The position numbers and the translations under genes were made by a program. The notes under the pieces are model-generated. The model was not told the origin of the DNA. It searched no databases and worked only from the letters and a program-made list of their open reading frames with translations. Of a stretch of 32,947 nucleotides of DNA, positions 16,994-26,211 are shown piece by piece; the stretch's first letter is position 1; each line of letters opens with the position of its first letter. This DNA comes from Chitinophagaceae bacterium (GTDB taxonomy: Bacteria; Bacteroidota; Bacteroidia; Chitinophagales; Chitinophagaceae), in assembly GCA_903642275.1 (NCBI GenBank), contig CAHJWK010000041.1:1-32947 (forward strand), given 5' to 3'.

Positions 16994-18286
16994 ATGAAAA
17001 AGATTTACGTAGTTTTAGTGTTATGCCTTGCAGCTATTAGTTCTATCCAAGCTCAAAGAAAGGCTGGTGTTGCACATCCGGTCAAGCAGTTTAAAAAAAC
17101 TTTTGGATTAGTTACCAATGGTATTCAGGCTGGTGGTTGCGATACGGTTAATTATCCTTTTCCCAGTGACTGGAATTTAGCCCTTTATGGTTTAGGCGCA
17201 CCAAATAGTGGATTTGTTTCAGGTACTAATTCAACCGGTGATAGACAAAAAGCTGATTCTTTTGATCTTTCTTTTACTAACGATGGGTTTATAACAGGGA
17301 CTGCAGTATATTTTGCTATCGCTAACAGCAGTAACCCGGCAAATCTTTCTAAAAGTGTTTATTTTAGGGTTTTTTCAGATAGTAGTGCCACGCCGTCAAC
17401 AGAAATTGGCACACCTGATTCACTGCCTTTATCAGCAATAAAAACAGATGTAGATAGTGGGTTTATAAGTAGTATAACTTTTACAAATCCCATAGCATTG
17501 CCCGCTTCAAAAAAGTTTTATGTTTCAGTAGATTTTTCTAATTTATCTTATGATGATGGGGATTCCCTTGCCATTGTTTCAACTACTGATGGTGATCTTC
17601 CTGCAGATAGCGGTCAGGCTTGGGAACAGTGGGGTGATGGTACATGGCATAGCTTTCAGGAAGGTGAAAATCAAAATGTCACTCTTGTAATTCTTCCCTT
17701 TGTTAGTACTACTACAGGCGCTTGTAGCATTTTACCTGTAAAACTTATTTCATTTGATGCGGCACGTAAAAATAAAGATGCTTTAATAAACTGGAAAGTT
17801 GCAGCAGAATCAAACATGAAAGGTTACCAGCTTGAAAAAGCCGATAATAATAATAACTATAAACCAGTAACATTTATACAAGCGCATAACGATTATAAAA
17901 ATAATTTGTACTCTTATACTGATGCCAATGCATTTGCAAACGCTTCAACAATTCAGTATCGTTTAAAGCAAATTGATAATGATGGCAAAGTGCAATATTC
18001 AAAAATTGTTTCGCTTAAAGCGGGTGCTGCAATCAACAATATAGTATTTGCCAATCCATTTAACGGCTCTTTGCGCTTGCAATTAAATCTTGCAAACGCA
18101 TCTAAAATATCAATTAATATTTATGATATGAAAGGTAACCTTGTTGGTTCAGAAAAACCTGCCATGTATAGTGCTTCATCTAATTCTATTGAAGTAAAAT
18201 CAGCAGCAAGATTAAACAGCGGCATGTATATACTTAAAGTGAATGCGGGTGATGAACAATTAAATTATAAGATAATAAAACAGTAG
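16994..18286 (+). CDS. Secreted protein with T9SS type A C-terminal sorting domain
   Basis: A 430-residue protein starting at MKKIYVVLVLCLAAISSIQA, a typical signal peptide; the frame is open upstream to 16904, but that part overlaps the lactonase gene and is not used. Residues of roughly 30-250 form an unrecognised beta-rich region with DTVNYPFPSDWNLALYG and GTWHSFQEGENQNVTLVI. Then comes the common LPVKLISFDAARKNKDALINWK module seen before T9SS signals, and finally the sorting domain: FANPFNGSLRLQLNLANASK, INIYDMKGNLV, LNSGMYILKVNAGDEQLNYKIIKQ. It should be exported across the outer membrane by type IX secretion and attached to the surface or released. The function of the N-terminal region is unknown. 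Confidence 0.9.
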   Translation: MKKIYVVLVLCLAAISSIQAQRKAGVAHPVKQFKKTFGLVTNGIQAGGCDTVNYPFPSDWNLALYGLGAPNSGFVSGTNSTGDRQKADSFDLSFTNDGFITGTAVYFAIANSSNPANLSKSVYFRVFSDSSATPSTEIGTPDSLPLSAIKTDVDSGFISSITFTNPIALPASKKFYVSVDFSNLSYDDGDSLAIVSTTDGDLPADSGQAWEQWGDGTWHSFQEGENQNVTLVILPFVSTTTGACSILPVKLISFDAARKNKDALINWKVAAESNMKGYQLEKADNNNNYKPVTFIQAHNDYKNNLYSYTDANAFANASTIQYRLKQIDNDGKVQYSKIVSLKAGAAINNIVFANPFNGSLRLQLNLANASKISINIYDMKGNLVGSEKPAMYSASSNSIEVKSAARLNSGMYILKVNAGDEQLNYKIIKQ

Positions 18287-18310
18287 GGCTTAATAAGCTT
18301 TTAAATATAA

Positions 18311-18343
18311 GCGGCTGTCCAAAAAGATAGCCGCTTTTTTATT
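18311..18343. terminator. Bidirectional Rho-independent terminator
   Basis: AAGCGGCTGTC and GATAGCCGCTT form an 11-bp stem (one G-T pair) with a small A-rich loop, followed by a T-run. It sits about 25 bases after the T9SS gene and just before the convergent MGMT stop. Confidence 0.85.
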
Positions 18344-18358
18344 GAATAAAGATTCCAA

Positions 18359-18856
18359 TTAAAATAATGTTTGAACGCCATGTGTGATTTTAAACTCATG
18401 TTGCAGCAACCATTTTTTTCTCCATAAACCACCTGCATAACCCGTTAAACTTTTATCGCTGCCAATAACCCGGTGACATGGAATAATAATCATGATTTTG
18501 TTTTTACCATTAGTAGATGCTACAGCACGTATTGCTTTTTCATCGCCAACATGCCTGCTCAATTCAAGATAAGAAATTGTTTTGCCGAAAGGAACCTGCA
18601 ACAACTCTCCCCAAACTTTTTGTTGAAAAAACGTTCCGGGCTGATGCACCGGAACATCAAACAATTTTCTTTTGCCACTAAAAAATTCTATCAGCTGCTC
18701 CGTGCATTGATGCATTACTTCGCTTATACCTGGTTCGCCATGCGTTACCTGTTCCGGTTTATCAATAAAACCTAATTCAGCAATATAATTTTCAGTGCCT
18801 GCAATCTTAAGCAAACCTATCGGGCTTTGATAATATGTATAGTATAAATCAGTCAT
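18359..18856 (-). CDS. ogt: Methylated-DNA--[protein]-cysteine S-methyltransferase
   Basis: Suicide repair protein that moves the methyl group from O6-methylguanine to its own cysteine. The acceptor motif IPCHRVIGSD places the reactive cysteine at residue 127. The upstream FQQKVWGELLQVPFGKTISYLELSR helix-turn-helix and the downstream TGYAGGLWRKKWLLQHE are diagnostic. The 165-residue length fits the stand-alone Ogt/MGMT type, not the Ada fusion. The segment before the active site reads NGKNKIMIII rather than the usual NPxPxxxxVPCHR, a mild divergence in a loop, with all catalytic residues kept. It ends against the shared terminator. Confidence 0.95.
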   Translation of the reverse strand: MTDLYYTYYQSPIGLLKIAGTENYIAELGFIDKPEQVTHGEPGISEVMHQCTEQLIEFFSGKRKLFDVPVHQPGTFFQQKVWGELLQVPFGKTISYLELSRHVGDEKAIRAVASTNGKNKIMIIIPCHRVIGSDKSLTGYAGGLWRKKWLLQHEFKITHGVQTLF

Positions 18857-18885
18857 TAAAAAAAGTCATTGAGTCATCGGTCATT
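18852..18885. repeat. Short GTCATT direct repeats
   Basis: Four near-identical copies of GTCATT or GTCATC begin at 18852, 18865, 18873 and 18880, the first overlapping the ogt start codon. The repeat could be chance in a short leader, or the remnant of a simple repeat with regulatory effect on ogt. Confidence 0.4.
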
Positions 18886-18927
18886 AAGTTAACAAAGTGA
18901 TTTCATTGTTCAATATTCTCTATTATT

Positions 18928-19257
18928 TTATCCAATCTTCATTCCGTTGGTAACGTTCCTGTCAGGTTGCAGTAAGATTACTTTATTGTCTTCATTATAA
19001 ATACCAAGCACCAGGCATTCACTAAAAAAATTTGCTATTTGTTTTACAGGGAAATTTATAGCAGCAATTACCTGTTTGTTTATTAAAAGTTCTTTGTTAT
19101 AAAAATCTGTAAGCTGCGCCGAAGATTTTTTAGTGCCGATTACGCCAAAATCTATAGTAAGCTGGTAAGCTGGTTTTTTTGCGTTTGGAAAATCCTGTAC
19201 ATCAATAATAGTTCCGCAACGCATATCAATTTTTTCAAAATCCTGCCAGCTAATCAT
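18928..19257 (-). CDS. CsaA-like tRNA-binding domain protein
   Basis: A 109-residue OB-fold protein of the CsaA/tRNA-binding (EMAP II, Trbp111) family. DFEKIDMRCGTIIDVQDFPNAKKPAYQLTIDFG is the first part of the fold. The KKSSAQLT, VIAAINFPVKQIANFFSECLVLGI and VILLQPDRNVTNGMKIG segments are conserved in CsaA. Family members bind tRNA or act as export-related chaperones; the role here is not shown by context. It lies divergently from the OsmC gene. Confidence 0.92.
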   Translation of the reverse strand: MISWQDFEKIDMRCGTIIDVQDFPNAKKPAYQLTIDFGVIGTKKSSAQLTDFYNKELLINKQVIAAINFPVKQIANFFSECLVLGIYNEDNKVILLQPDRNVTNGMKIG

Positions 19258-19340
19258 ACATTTTGTTTGTAGTGATTTTTATTTTCTATTTGCATTTTTA
19301 TACGATTGTAATTTATAAACAAATTTTTAAAACGATACAC

Positions 19341-19754
19341 ATGAAAAGAAATGCAACAGCCATTTGGAACGGCTCCGGCAAAGATGGCAAAGGAACACTA
19401 AGCTCTCAAAGCGGAACATTAAAAGACACACAGTATTCTTATAAATCAAGATTTGAAGAAGGCACCGGCACTAACCCGGAAGAACTGATTGCAGCAGCAC
19501 ATGCAGGTTGTTTTGCTATGAAATTAAGTTTTGTAATTGGAAATTTAGGCATCACACCAGAAAAGCTTGAAATAACTTCTGCAATAAATTTTGAGAACGG
19601 TGTACTTACCGAATCTCATATTACAGTGAAAGCAAAAGTGCCCGGCATTTCGAAAGAACAGTTTGATACAAGTGTAAAAGATGCTGAAGAAAATTGCCCG
19701 ATAAGTAAGGCGCTGAATATGAAGATTACTTCTGAAGCAACGCTGGAAGATTAA
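19341..19754 (+). CDS. OsmC family peroxiredoxin-like protein
   Basis: A 137-residue OsmC/Ohr-family protein, enzymes that reduce organic hydroperoxides using two cysteines. The reactive pair is present: Cys57 in EELIAAAHAGCFAMKLS and Cys119 in DAEENCPISKAL. The N-terminal RNATAIWNGSGKDGKGTLSS and RFEEGTGTNPEE are closer to OsmC than to Ohr. I choose ATG 19341; the open frame upstream to 19263 is hydrophobic leader sequence overlapping the divergent promoter region. It ends about 50 bases before a strong terminator hairpin. Confidence 0.94.
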   Translation: MKRNATAIWNGSGKDGKGTLSSQSGTLKDTQYSYKSRFEEGTGTNPEELIAAAHAGCFAMKLSFVIGNLGITPEKLEITSAINFENGVLTESHITVKAKVPGISKEQFDTSVKDAEENCPISKALNMKITSEATLED

Positions 19755-19801
19755 TGATTTAAATAAAAAGCTGTTTACAGACTTTCAAATCCATTTAAAT
19801 T

Positions 19802-19840
19802 AAAAAGTGGCCATTTCTAATAAGGAGATGGCCACTTTTT
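19802..19840. terminator. Strong bidirectional terminator hairpin after the OsmC gene
   Basis: AAAAAGTGGCCATTTC and GAGATGGCCACTTTTT pair as a 16-bp stem (one G-T pair) around a seven-base loop, with an A-run on one side and a T-run on the other. It serves the OsmC gene and, after the repeat array, possibly the convergent ABC-F gene. Its right arm coincides in phase with the first unit of the 21-bp array. Confidence 0.88.
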
Positions 19841-20097
19841 ATAAAGAGATGCAATTCTCAGACTATGATATGGGTTTTTTAAACTATGAAGTGTGATTCT
19901 CAGACTGTGAGATATGGTTTTCAACCAAAGAGATGTAATTATCAGACTATGAGATTGGTTTTTCAAACTATGAGATTGGTTTTTCAAACTATGAGATTGG
20001 TTTTTCAAACTGTGAGATGCGTTTCTCAAGCTATGAGAAGCGTTTCTCAAGCTATGAGATGCGTTTCTCAAACAAAGAGATACATTTATCAATAGAA
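19825..20097. repeat. 21-bp tandem repeat array with phased dyads
   Basis: Thirteen consecutive 21-base units without spacers. The consensus is GAGATTGG, then five T (the last two often TC), then CAAACTAT; the units at 19951, 19972 and 19993 are nearly identical, and outer units are more diverged. At 8 of the 11 junctions from 19846 on, TCA-N5-TGA forms an inverted repeat, extending to TCTCA-N5-TGAGA in several. The first unit (19825-19845) overlaps the terminator's right arm. The array lies between the convergent OsmC and ABC-F genes. Because 21 is a multiple of three, frames stay open on both strands (heptad peptides such as SLRNASH and MRLVFQT), but these lack a good start and I do not annotate them as genes. 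Confidence 0.9.
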
Positions 20098-20110
20098 ACA
20101 GAAACGCTAA

Positions 20111-21763
<1,653 letters not shown>

Positions 21764-21867
21764 TTAATTAAGCTGATTAACTTATAAAAAAGTTTATAAA
21801 TCAAACCAGCAATTAATAATAAACTTTATATATTTATAACATAATTCAATCACATTAAATTTTTTTT

Positions 21868-22053
21868 ATGACTGACGATACAAAGCCAAATGATGATTTA
21901 AAAGTTGATATTGAAAGCAGGCATGAAGTGGAGGCGCTGCATCAACAATGGAAACAGTTTTCACACTCACATATTTTGGAGGCAATTAAAAAATACGGAC
22001 CTTATAAGAAAGATATAGAACTACATTTAAGCAAACAGGCAGAAGTTTTATAA
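21868..22053 (+). CDS. Small hypothetical protein, possibly DUF3606-like
   Basis: A 61-residue charged protein beginning MTDDTKPNDDLKVDIESRHE. The pattern of an acidic start, an I-x-(V/I)-x-xxxEVE-x-L strand-helix, then HILEAIKKYGPYKKDIELHLSK resembles DUF3606 proteins, in which a short helix is followed by a conserved (V/Y)GP segment and a terminal helix. No function is known. Its last six bases overlap the end of the convergent gene at 22048. Confidence 0.55.
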   Translation: MTDDTKPNDDLKVDIESRHEVEALHQQWKQFSHSHILEAIKKYGPYKKDIELHLSKQAEVL

Positions 22054-22299
22054 TTGGATAGAGCCGGTTGAAACCTCATGCTCTTCAAGTGCATAACCAA
22101 TATCATCAACCAATTCATTATATATTGGTATTACATCTGTTTCGTTGGTTGTCCAGTTACCACTATTAGTTTTTCTTAAAGTAAAGAGCTTGTCACAGTT
22201 TGTAAAAACTTCGTATAGTATATAATCCACATTCCAAAGTGGTTTTACAATGTAAAACCGCTCATATACTTTTATTGTAAAAGATTCAAAGTCTTTCAT
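22048..22299 (-). CDS. Hypothetical protein, 83 aa
   Basis: I do not recognise this protein. It has an aromatic-rich beta-like N-terminal half (FTIKVYERFYIVKPLW-NVDYILYEVF), a TLRKTNSGNWTTNE segment and an acidic helical end (YNELVDDIGYALEEHE). It has no signal peptide or membrane span and an ATG start. The pattern of alternating hydrophobic residues and an adjacent same-strand small gene (22314-22493) support its being real. Confidence 0.6.
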   Translation of the reverse strand: MKDFESFTIKVYERFYIVKPLWNVDYILYEVFTNCDKLFTLRKTNSGNWTTNETDVIPIYNELVDDIGYALEEHEVSTGSIQL

Positions 22300-22313
22300 A
22301 CAATTATGAGGAA

Positions 22314-22493
22314 TTAGTTTAAATTTTCTACAGTATTTTTAAGATTGGAAGGAACATAATCATCATATAATTTTTTTCCTTTTGATTTAATTTTATCAGC
22401 CAAATCCTTCTTATCTGACTCACTAAATTTTGAATATTTGTAATAAGCAAATGCTGCTGCACCAGCTAAAAAAAGAAATGAAACTTTTTTCAT
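22314..22493 (-). CDS. Small single-span membrane protein, 59 aa
   Basis: A short frame starting MKKVSFLFLAGAAAFAYYKY: one N-terminal hydrophobic helix, then a Lys/Asp-rich region (SDKKDLADKIKSKGKKLYDDY) and an amphipathic VPSNLKNTVENLN end. The layout resembles YtxH-type small membrane proteins, but I cannot assign a family. The start is an ATG, the frame is clean, and it lies upstream of the 22048 gene by 14 bases on the same strand, so the two likely form one transcript. Confidence 0.6.
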   Translation of the reverse strand: MKKVSFLFLAGAAAFAYYKYSKFSESDKKDLADKIKSKGKKLYDDYVPSNLKNTVENLN

Positions 22494-22536
22494 AATATTT
22501 TTTTATTTATCAAGTAAGAATCATGCCATTTAATTG

Positions 22537-23094
22537 TTACCTGCCTTTCCATATAACTTCCGCAACATGTAATTCCCGAGCCGTAAAACGGGCAAGTACA
22601 AATAAATAATCACTTAAACGGTTAAGGTATTTTATAACGATAGATTCGATAAAAATTTCATGTTGTTTTAAACTTACGCAAAATCTTTCTGCACGGCGGC
22701 AAACACAACGTGCGATGTGTGTGGATGATACTGCTGCATTACCACCAGGCAAAATAAAATGTTTCATTGGTGGTAATTTATTATTCATAGCATCAATTTC
22801 ACTTTCAAGAATCCGCACATCTTCTTCTTTTAAATCAGGAATGTGCATTCCTGTTTGTTTTTCAACGTCGCAGGCTAAAGATGCACCAATTACAAACAAT
22901 CTGTCCTGGGCAAGTTTTATAATATCACGCTGATGTGCATCAGGTGTATAGTCCGCAATCAAACCAAGATGTGAATTAAGTTCATCAACTGTACCGTAAG
23001 CTTCAATGCGCATGTCATTTTTAAAAACTTTCGTACCGCCGATTAATGAAGTCATACCACCATCACCTGTTTTTGTATATATTTTTGTTGACAT
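22537..23094 (-). CDS. Cob(I)yrinic acid a,c-diamide adenosyltransferase (PduO type)
   Basis: Transfers the adenosyl group of ATP to cob(I)alamin, producing adenosylcobalamin. The 185-residue PduO-type enzyme shows the N-terminal ATP-binding motif KIYTKTGDGGMTSLIGG, the EAYGTVDELNSHLGL helix, FILPGGNAAVSSTHIARCVCRRAERF (the most conserved segment, with the catalytic Arg) and the YLNRLSDYLFVLAR end. No other cobalamin gene is nearby, consistent with a salvage role that supplies AdoCbl-dependent enzymes elsewhere. No cobalamin riboswitch is evident in the short leader. Confidence 0.95.
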   Translation of the reverse strand: MSTKIYTKTGDGGMTSLIGGTKVFKNDMRIEAYGTVDELNSHLGLIADYTPDAHQRDIIKLAQDRLFVIGASLACDVEKQTGMHIPDLKEEDVRILESEIDAMNNKLPPMKHFILPGGNAAVSSTHIARCVCRRAERFCVSLKQHEIFIESIVIKYLNRLSDYLFVLARFTARELHVAEVIWKGR

Positions 23095-23180
23095 TATTTA
23101 AGCTTTGTAACTGAAAGTAAAATTAAATGGATAAACCAACAGGAGAATAGTTTCTGGCAACAATAAAAAGAATTTAATTA

Positions 23181-23879
23181 TTAAACGGTATGTAATTGCT
23201 TAACGGAATCTGTTTCCACGACACCATCACGCATACGCACAACGCGTTTTGCATAAGCAGCAATATCTTCTTCATGTGTAACAAGCACAATTGTGTTACC
23301 TGCTGACTGCAGAAGGCTGAAAATTTCCATTACTTCAACAGAAGTTTTTGTATCAAGATTTCCCGTTGGTTCATCAGCAAGTAAAATAGAAGGATTATTA
23401 ACCAGCGCTCTTGCAATGGCCACGCGCTGTATTTGTCCTCCGCTTAATTCATTTGGCTTATGATGGCTGCGATCATCCAGCGCTACTTTCTTAAGTGCTT
23501 CCATTGCACGTTCTGTTCTATCTTTTTTATTAATGCCGGCATAGATAAGCGGCAAGGCCACATTTTCTGCAGCGCTTAATCTCGGCAATAAATTAAACTG
23601 CTGAAATACAAAACCTATTTCTTTATTACGCACTTCTGCAAGTGCATCATCAGCCATTTTACTTACATCACTTCCGTTTAATATATAATTGCCGCTGGTA
23701 GGTGTATCAAGACAACCAAGAATATTCATCAACGTACTTTTACCACTACCGCTTGGGCCCATCAGCGCAACATATTCATTCTTGAAAATATTCAAAGAAA
23801 TGCTCTTTAATACTTCAAGCGCATTGGTACCCATGAAGTAGGTTTTGCTTATTTGTTTTAGTTCTATAACCGGCTGCAT
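23181..23879 (-). CDS. ABC transporter ATP-binding protein (LolD/MacB type)
   Basis: A 232-residue ATPase subunit: Walker [11 protein letters not shown]-loop [22 protein letters not shown], signature [15 protein letters not shown], Walker [13 protein letters not shown] and the switch His in LVTHEEDI. The [21 protein letters not shown] opening and [18 protein letters not shown] are characteristic of the LolD/MacB/FtsE group, which works with FtsX-like permeases in lipoprotein release or efflux. No permease gene is adjacent, so the partner is encoded elsewhere. The gene follows gatC by 21 bases on the same strand. Confidence 0.94.
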   Translation of the reverse strand: MQPVIELKQISKTYFMGTNALEVLKSISLNIFKNEYVALMGPSGSGKSTLMNILGCLDTPTSGNYILNGSDVSKMADDALAEVRNKEIGFVFQQFNLLPRLSAAENVALPLIYAGINKKDRTERAMEALKKVALDDRSHHKPNELSGGQIQRVAIARALVNNPSILLADEPTGNLDTKTSVEVMEIFSLLQSAGNTIVLVTHEEDIAAYAKRVVRMRDGVVETDSVKQLHTV

Positions 23880-23900
23880 AGCAAATAATAAATAATTAAA

Positions 23901-24200
23901 TTATTCTGTATTTTTTTTAATTACTTTAGGCACAATAAAAAAATTGCGATCAGTTTGTGGTGCGTTTATTAAAGCCTCCTGTTTTGTTATGGTATGATGA
24001 ACTTCGTCATCGCGCAGCACGTTTACTGCGTCAGTTATATGTAACAAAGGTTCAATGTTGGAAGTATCCACTTCTTTTAGTTGTTCAACAAAGCTTATCA
24101 TGTTTTCAAGATCCCGCTTCAACTCAATTTTCTCTTCATCAGAAAAACTTAGCCTTGCAAGATGCGAAAGATGACTAATCATTTCATCTGTAACTTTCAT
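23901..24200 (-). CDS. gatC: Asp-tRNA(Asn)/Glu-tRNA(Gln) amidotransferase subunit C
   Basis: Small stabilising subunit of the GatCAB complex that converts Glu-tRNA(Gln) to Gln-tRNA(Gln) and Asp-tRNA(Asn) to Asn-tRNA(Asn). The 99-residue sequence shows the family pattern: ISHLSHLARLSFSDEEKIEL, LENMISFVEQLKEVDTSNIEPL, then LRDDEVHHTITKQEALINAP and the terminal FFIVPKVI. It is separate from gatA and gatB, which are not in the window, and heads a two-gene unit with the ABC ATPase. Confidence 0.95.
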   Translation of the reverse strand: MKVTDEMISHLSHLARLSFSDEEKIELKRDLENMISFVEQLKEVDTSNIEPLLHITDAVNVLRDDEVHHTITKQEALINAPQTDRNFFIVPKVIKKNTE

Positions 24201-24328
24201 GCTGTAAAAATAATTTAATCATCAACGTATTATATGTAAAAAGTAAAAGCGGTAAATTAGAGGTTTAAGTAAAAATAATGATTGTATGAAATTTATAAAT
24301 ATTAACTTGCGTTTATAAAATCCTGAAT

Positions 24329-25708
24329 ATGCTAAGAGAAACCGTAAGCATATATGTGGTTGATGATGATGTAACCTATAGTTCTTCTATTGCTCATTAT
24401 TTATCGTTGAATCCTGATTATAAGGTAAAAAGTTTTCATTCAGCAAAGGCGCTTAAAACTGCTTTATATGAAAATCCTGATATCATTACTTTGGATTATT
24501 CAATGCCTGATTCTAAAGGTGATGACTTATTAGAATTTATAAGACAGGAAAATCCCGAAACACAGGTAATTATTATTTCCGGCCAGGAAGATATAAAAGT
24601 TGCTATTGACCTTTTTAAAAAAGGTGCTCATGATTATATTGTAAAAGATGAAGATGCCAAGCAGCGCTTGTGGATGGTAATTCAAAACCTTCGCGAAACA
24701 ATTGAACTTAAAAAAGAAGTTGAATCTTTAAAAACAGAAGTTGCAAAAAAATATGATTTTAATAATATCATTATTGGCAATAGCAACCCTATTAAAAGAA
24801 CTTTTAACTTAATGGCGAAGGCAGCATCTGCCAACATTACTGTATCAATAACAGGTGAAACCGGCACCGGCAAAGAGTTGGTTGCCAAATCAATTCATTT
24901 TAATTCAGACAGGAAGAAAAATAATTTTGTGCCTGTTAATGTTGCAGCGATACCAAGAGATTTATTGGAAAGTGAATTATTCGGACATGAAAAAGGCGCT
25001 TTTACCGGTGCAGTAAACAGGCGCTTAGGTAAATTTGAAGAAGCGCATAATGGTACGTTGTTTCTCGATGAGATTGGAGAAATGGATTTGAGCATACAGG
25101 CAAAGATATTACGCGTATTACAGGAAAAAGAAGTTACACGCATTGGCAGTAATGAAATAATAAAAGTGAATGCACGTATAATTGTCGCCACGCACAGGAA
25201 TTTAAAAGATGAAATCGTGAAGGGAAATTTTAGAGAAGATTTGTATTACCGTTTGCTTGGTTTACCAATTGCTTTACCTGCATTAAGAGAAAGAGATAAT
25301 GACATTCTGTTGATAGCAAAATATTTTATTGATCATTTTTGTAAAGAAAATAAGCTCGGGAAAAAACATCTGTCTATTGAAGGCAAACACAAACTAATGT
25401 CTCATTCATTTCCGGGTAACATACGTGAGTTGAAATCTGTAATAGAACTGGCTTGCATTATGTCTGAAGATGAAGAAATAAATGATGAGCATTTGCAGGT
25501 TCATTTTACACCTATTAAAGCAATTGGATATAATAATACAAACTATACTTTAAGAGAATACATGCGTAAACTTATCCAGGAATATCTTGATGAATATGAC
25601 TACGATGTATTAAAAGTTGCCGGCAAACTTGATGTAGGAAAATCCACTATCTATCGTATGATTAACAGCCGTCAGCTTACAATATCCAAAAGAAAATTAG
25701 ATGCCTAA
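24329..25708 (+). CDS. Sigma-54-dependent response regulator (NtrC family)
   Basis: A 459-residue transcription activator. The N-terminal receiver has acidic residues in VVDDD and phospho-acceptor Asp56 (ITLDYSMPD), with the conserved Lys in YIVKDED. A coiled linker leads to the AAA+ domain: Walker A GETGTGKE (176-183), the sigma-54-contacting GAFTGA loop (223-228), Walker B GTLFLDEIGE, the arginine-finger region FREDLYYRL, and SFPGNIRELKSVIEL. The C-terminal helix-turn-helix of Fis type is VLKVAGKLDVGKSTIYRMI. It therefore activates sigma-54 promoters when phosphorylated. The Hpt gene overlaps its 3' end, but no sensor kinase is adjacent. Confidence 0.95.
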   Translation: MLRETVSIYVVDDDVTYSSSIAHYLSLNPDYKVKSFHSAKALKTALYENPDIITLDYSMPDSKGDDLLEFIRQENPETQVIIISGQEDIKVAIDLFKKGAHDYIVKDEDAKQRLWMVIQNLRETIELKKEVESLKTEVAKKYDFNNIIIGNSNPIKRTFNLMAKAASANITVSITGETGTGKELVAKSIHFNSDRKKNNFVPVNVAAIPRDLLESELFGHEKGAFTGAVNRRLGKFEEAHNGTLFLDEIGEMDLSIQAKILRVLQEKEVTRIGSNEIIKVNARIIVATHRNLKDEIVKGNFREDLYYRLLGLPIALPALRERDNDILLIAKYFIDHFCKENKLGKKHLSIEGKHKLMSHSFPGNIRELKSVIELACIMSEDEEINDEHLQVHFTPIKAIGYNNTNYTLREYMRKLIQEYLDEYDYDVLKVAGKLDVGKSTIYRMINSRQLTISKRKLDA

Positions 25709-26108
25709 TATGAAAAACCAAACTATGGAAAAACTATATAGTACCGAATCTATTTTAAGATCGCATGGTAACGATACAGATTTTGTAAAATACATTGCGG
25801 AATTATTTGTAGAACACCTGCCGGAGATGGCTACAGAATTAAAAAAAGCATCTCAAAAACAAGACTGGTATCATTTGCATTTTTATGCCCATAAAATGAA
25901 AGCCAGTATTGATCTTTTTTCTATTGATTCTTTAAAAGATTTAATTAGGCATCTTGAGATTGAAGGCAAAACTTTATTTAAAGAAGTAGAAGCCAAAGGT
26001 ATAACTGTACCTGCACCTCAATCATTAAACAAAGATGTGGAAGACGTAGTGAAAGTCATTCATGCCTGCACGTTGCAGTTGAAGCAGGATTTTGCGATAG
26101 CGAACTGA
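25701..26108 (+). CDS. Hpt (histidine phosphotransfer) domain protein
   Basis: A 135-residue helical protein with the Hpt signature FYAHKMKASIDLFSI; the phospho-accepting histidine is His64. It passes phosphoryl groups between receiver domains in multi-step phosphorelays. The start overlaps the end of the sigma-54 regulator by eight bases in another frame, which implies translational coupling and a shared pathway. The first ATG (MPNMKNQTMEK) is used; in-frame ATGs at 25710 and 25725 are possible. A hybrid kinase partner must be encoded elsewhere. Confidence 0.85.
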   Translation: MPNMKNQTMEKLYSTESILRSHGNDTDFVKYIAELFVEHLPEMATELKKASQKQDWYHLHFYAHKMKASIDLFSIDSLKDLIRHLEIEGKTLFKEVEAKGITVPAPQSLNKDVEDVVKVIHACTLQLKQDFAIAN

Positions 26109-26211
26109 ACATTAATTTATTGCATATATACGTTGCTTAAAAAACAGTGAGTCAAAACCCACTTGTTTGTATTTACATTTATACTATTTTCATTTCAATT
26201 TTTTTATAATT

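Noticed and set aside
19825-20097. CRISPR array
   Set aside because: The units are 21 bp and directly adjacent with no unique spacers, and no cas gene is in the window.
23095-23180. Cobalamin riboswitch upstream of the adenosyltransferase
   Set aside because: The leader is too short and lacks a B12-box-like segment.
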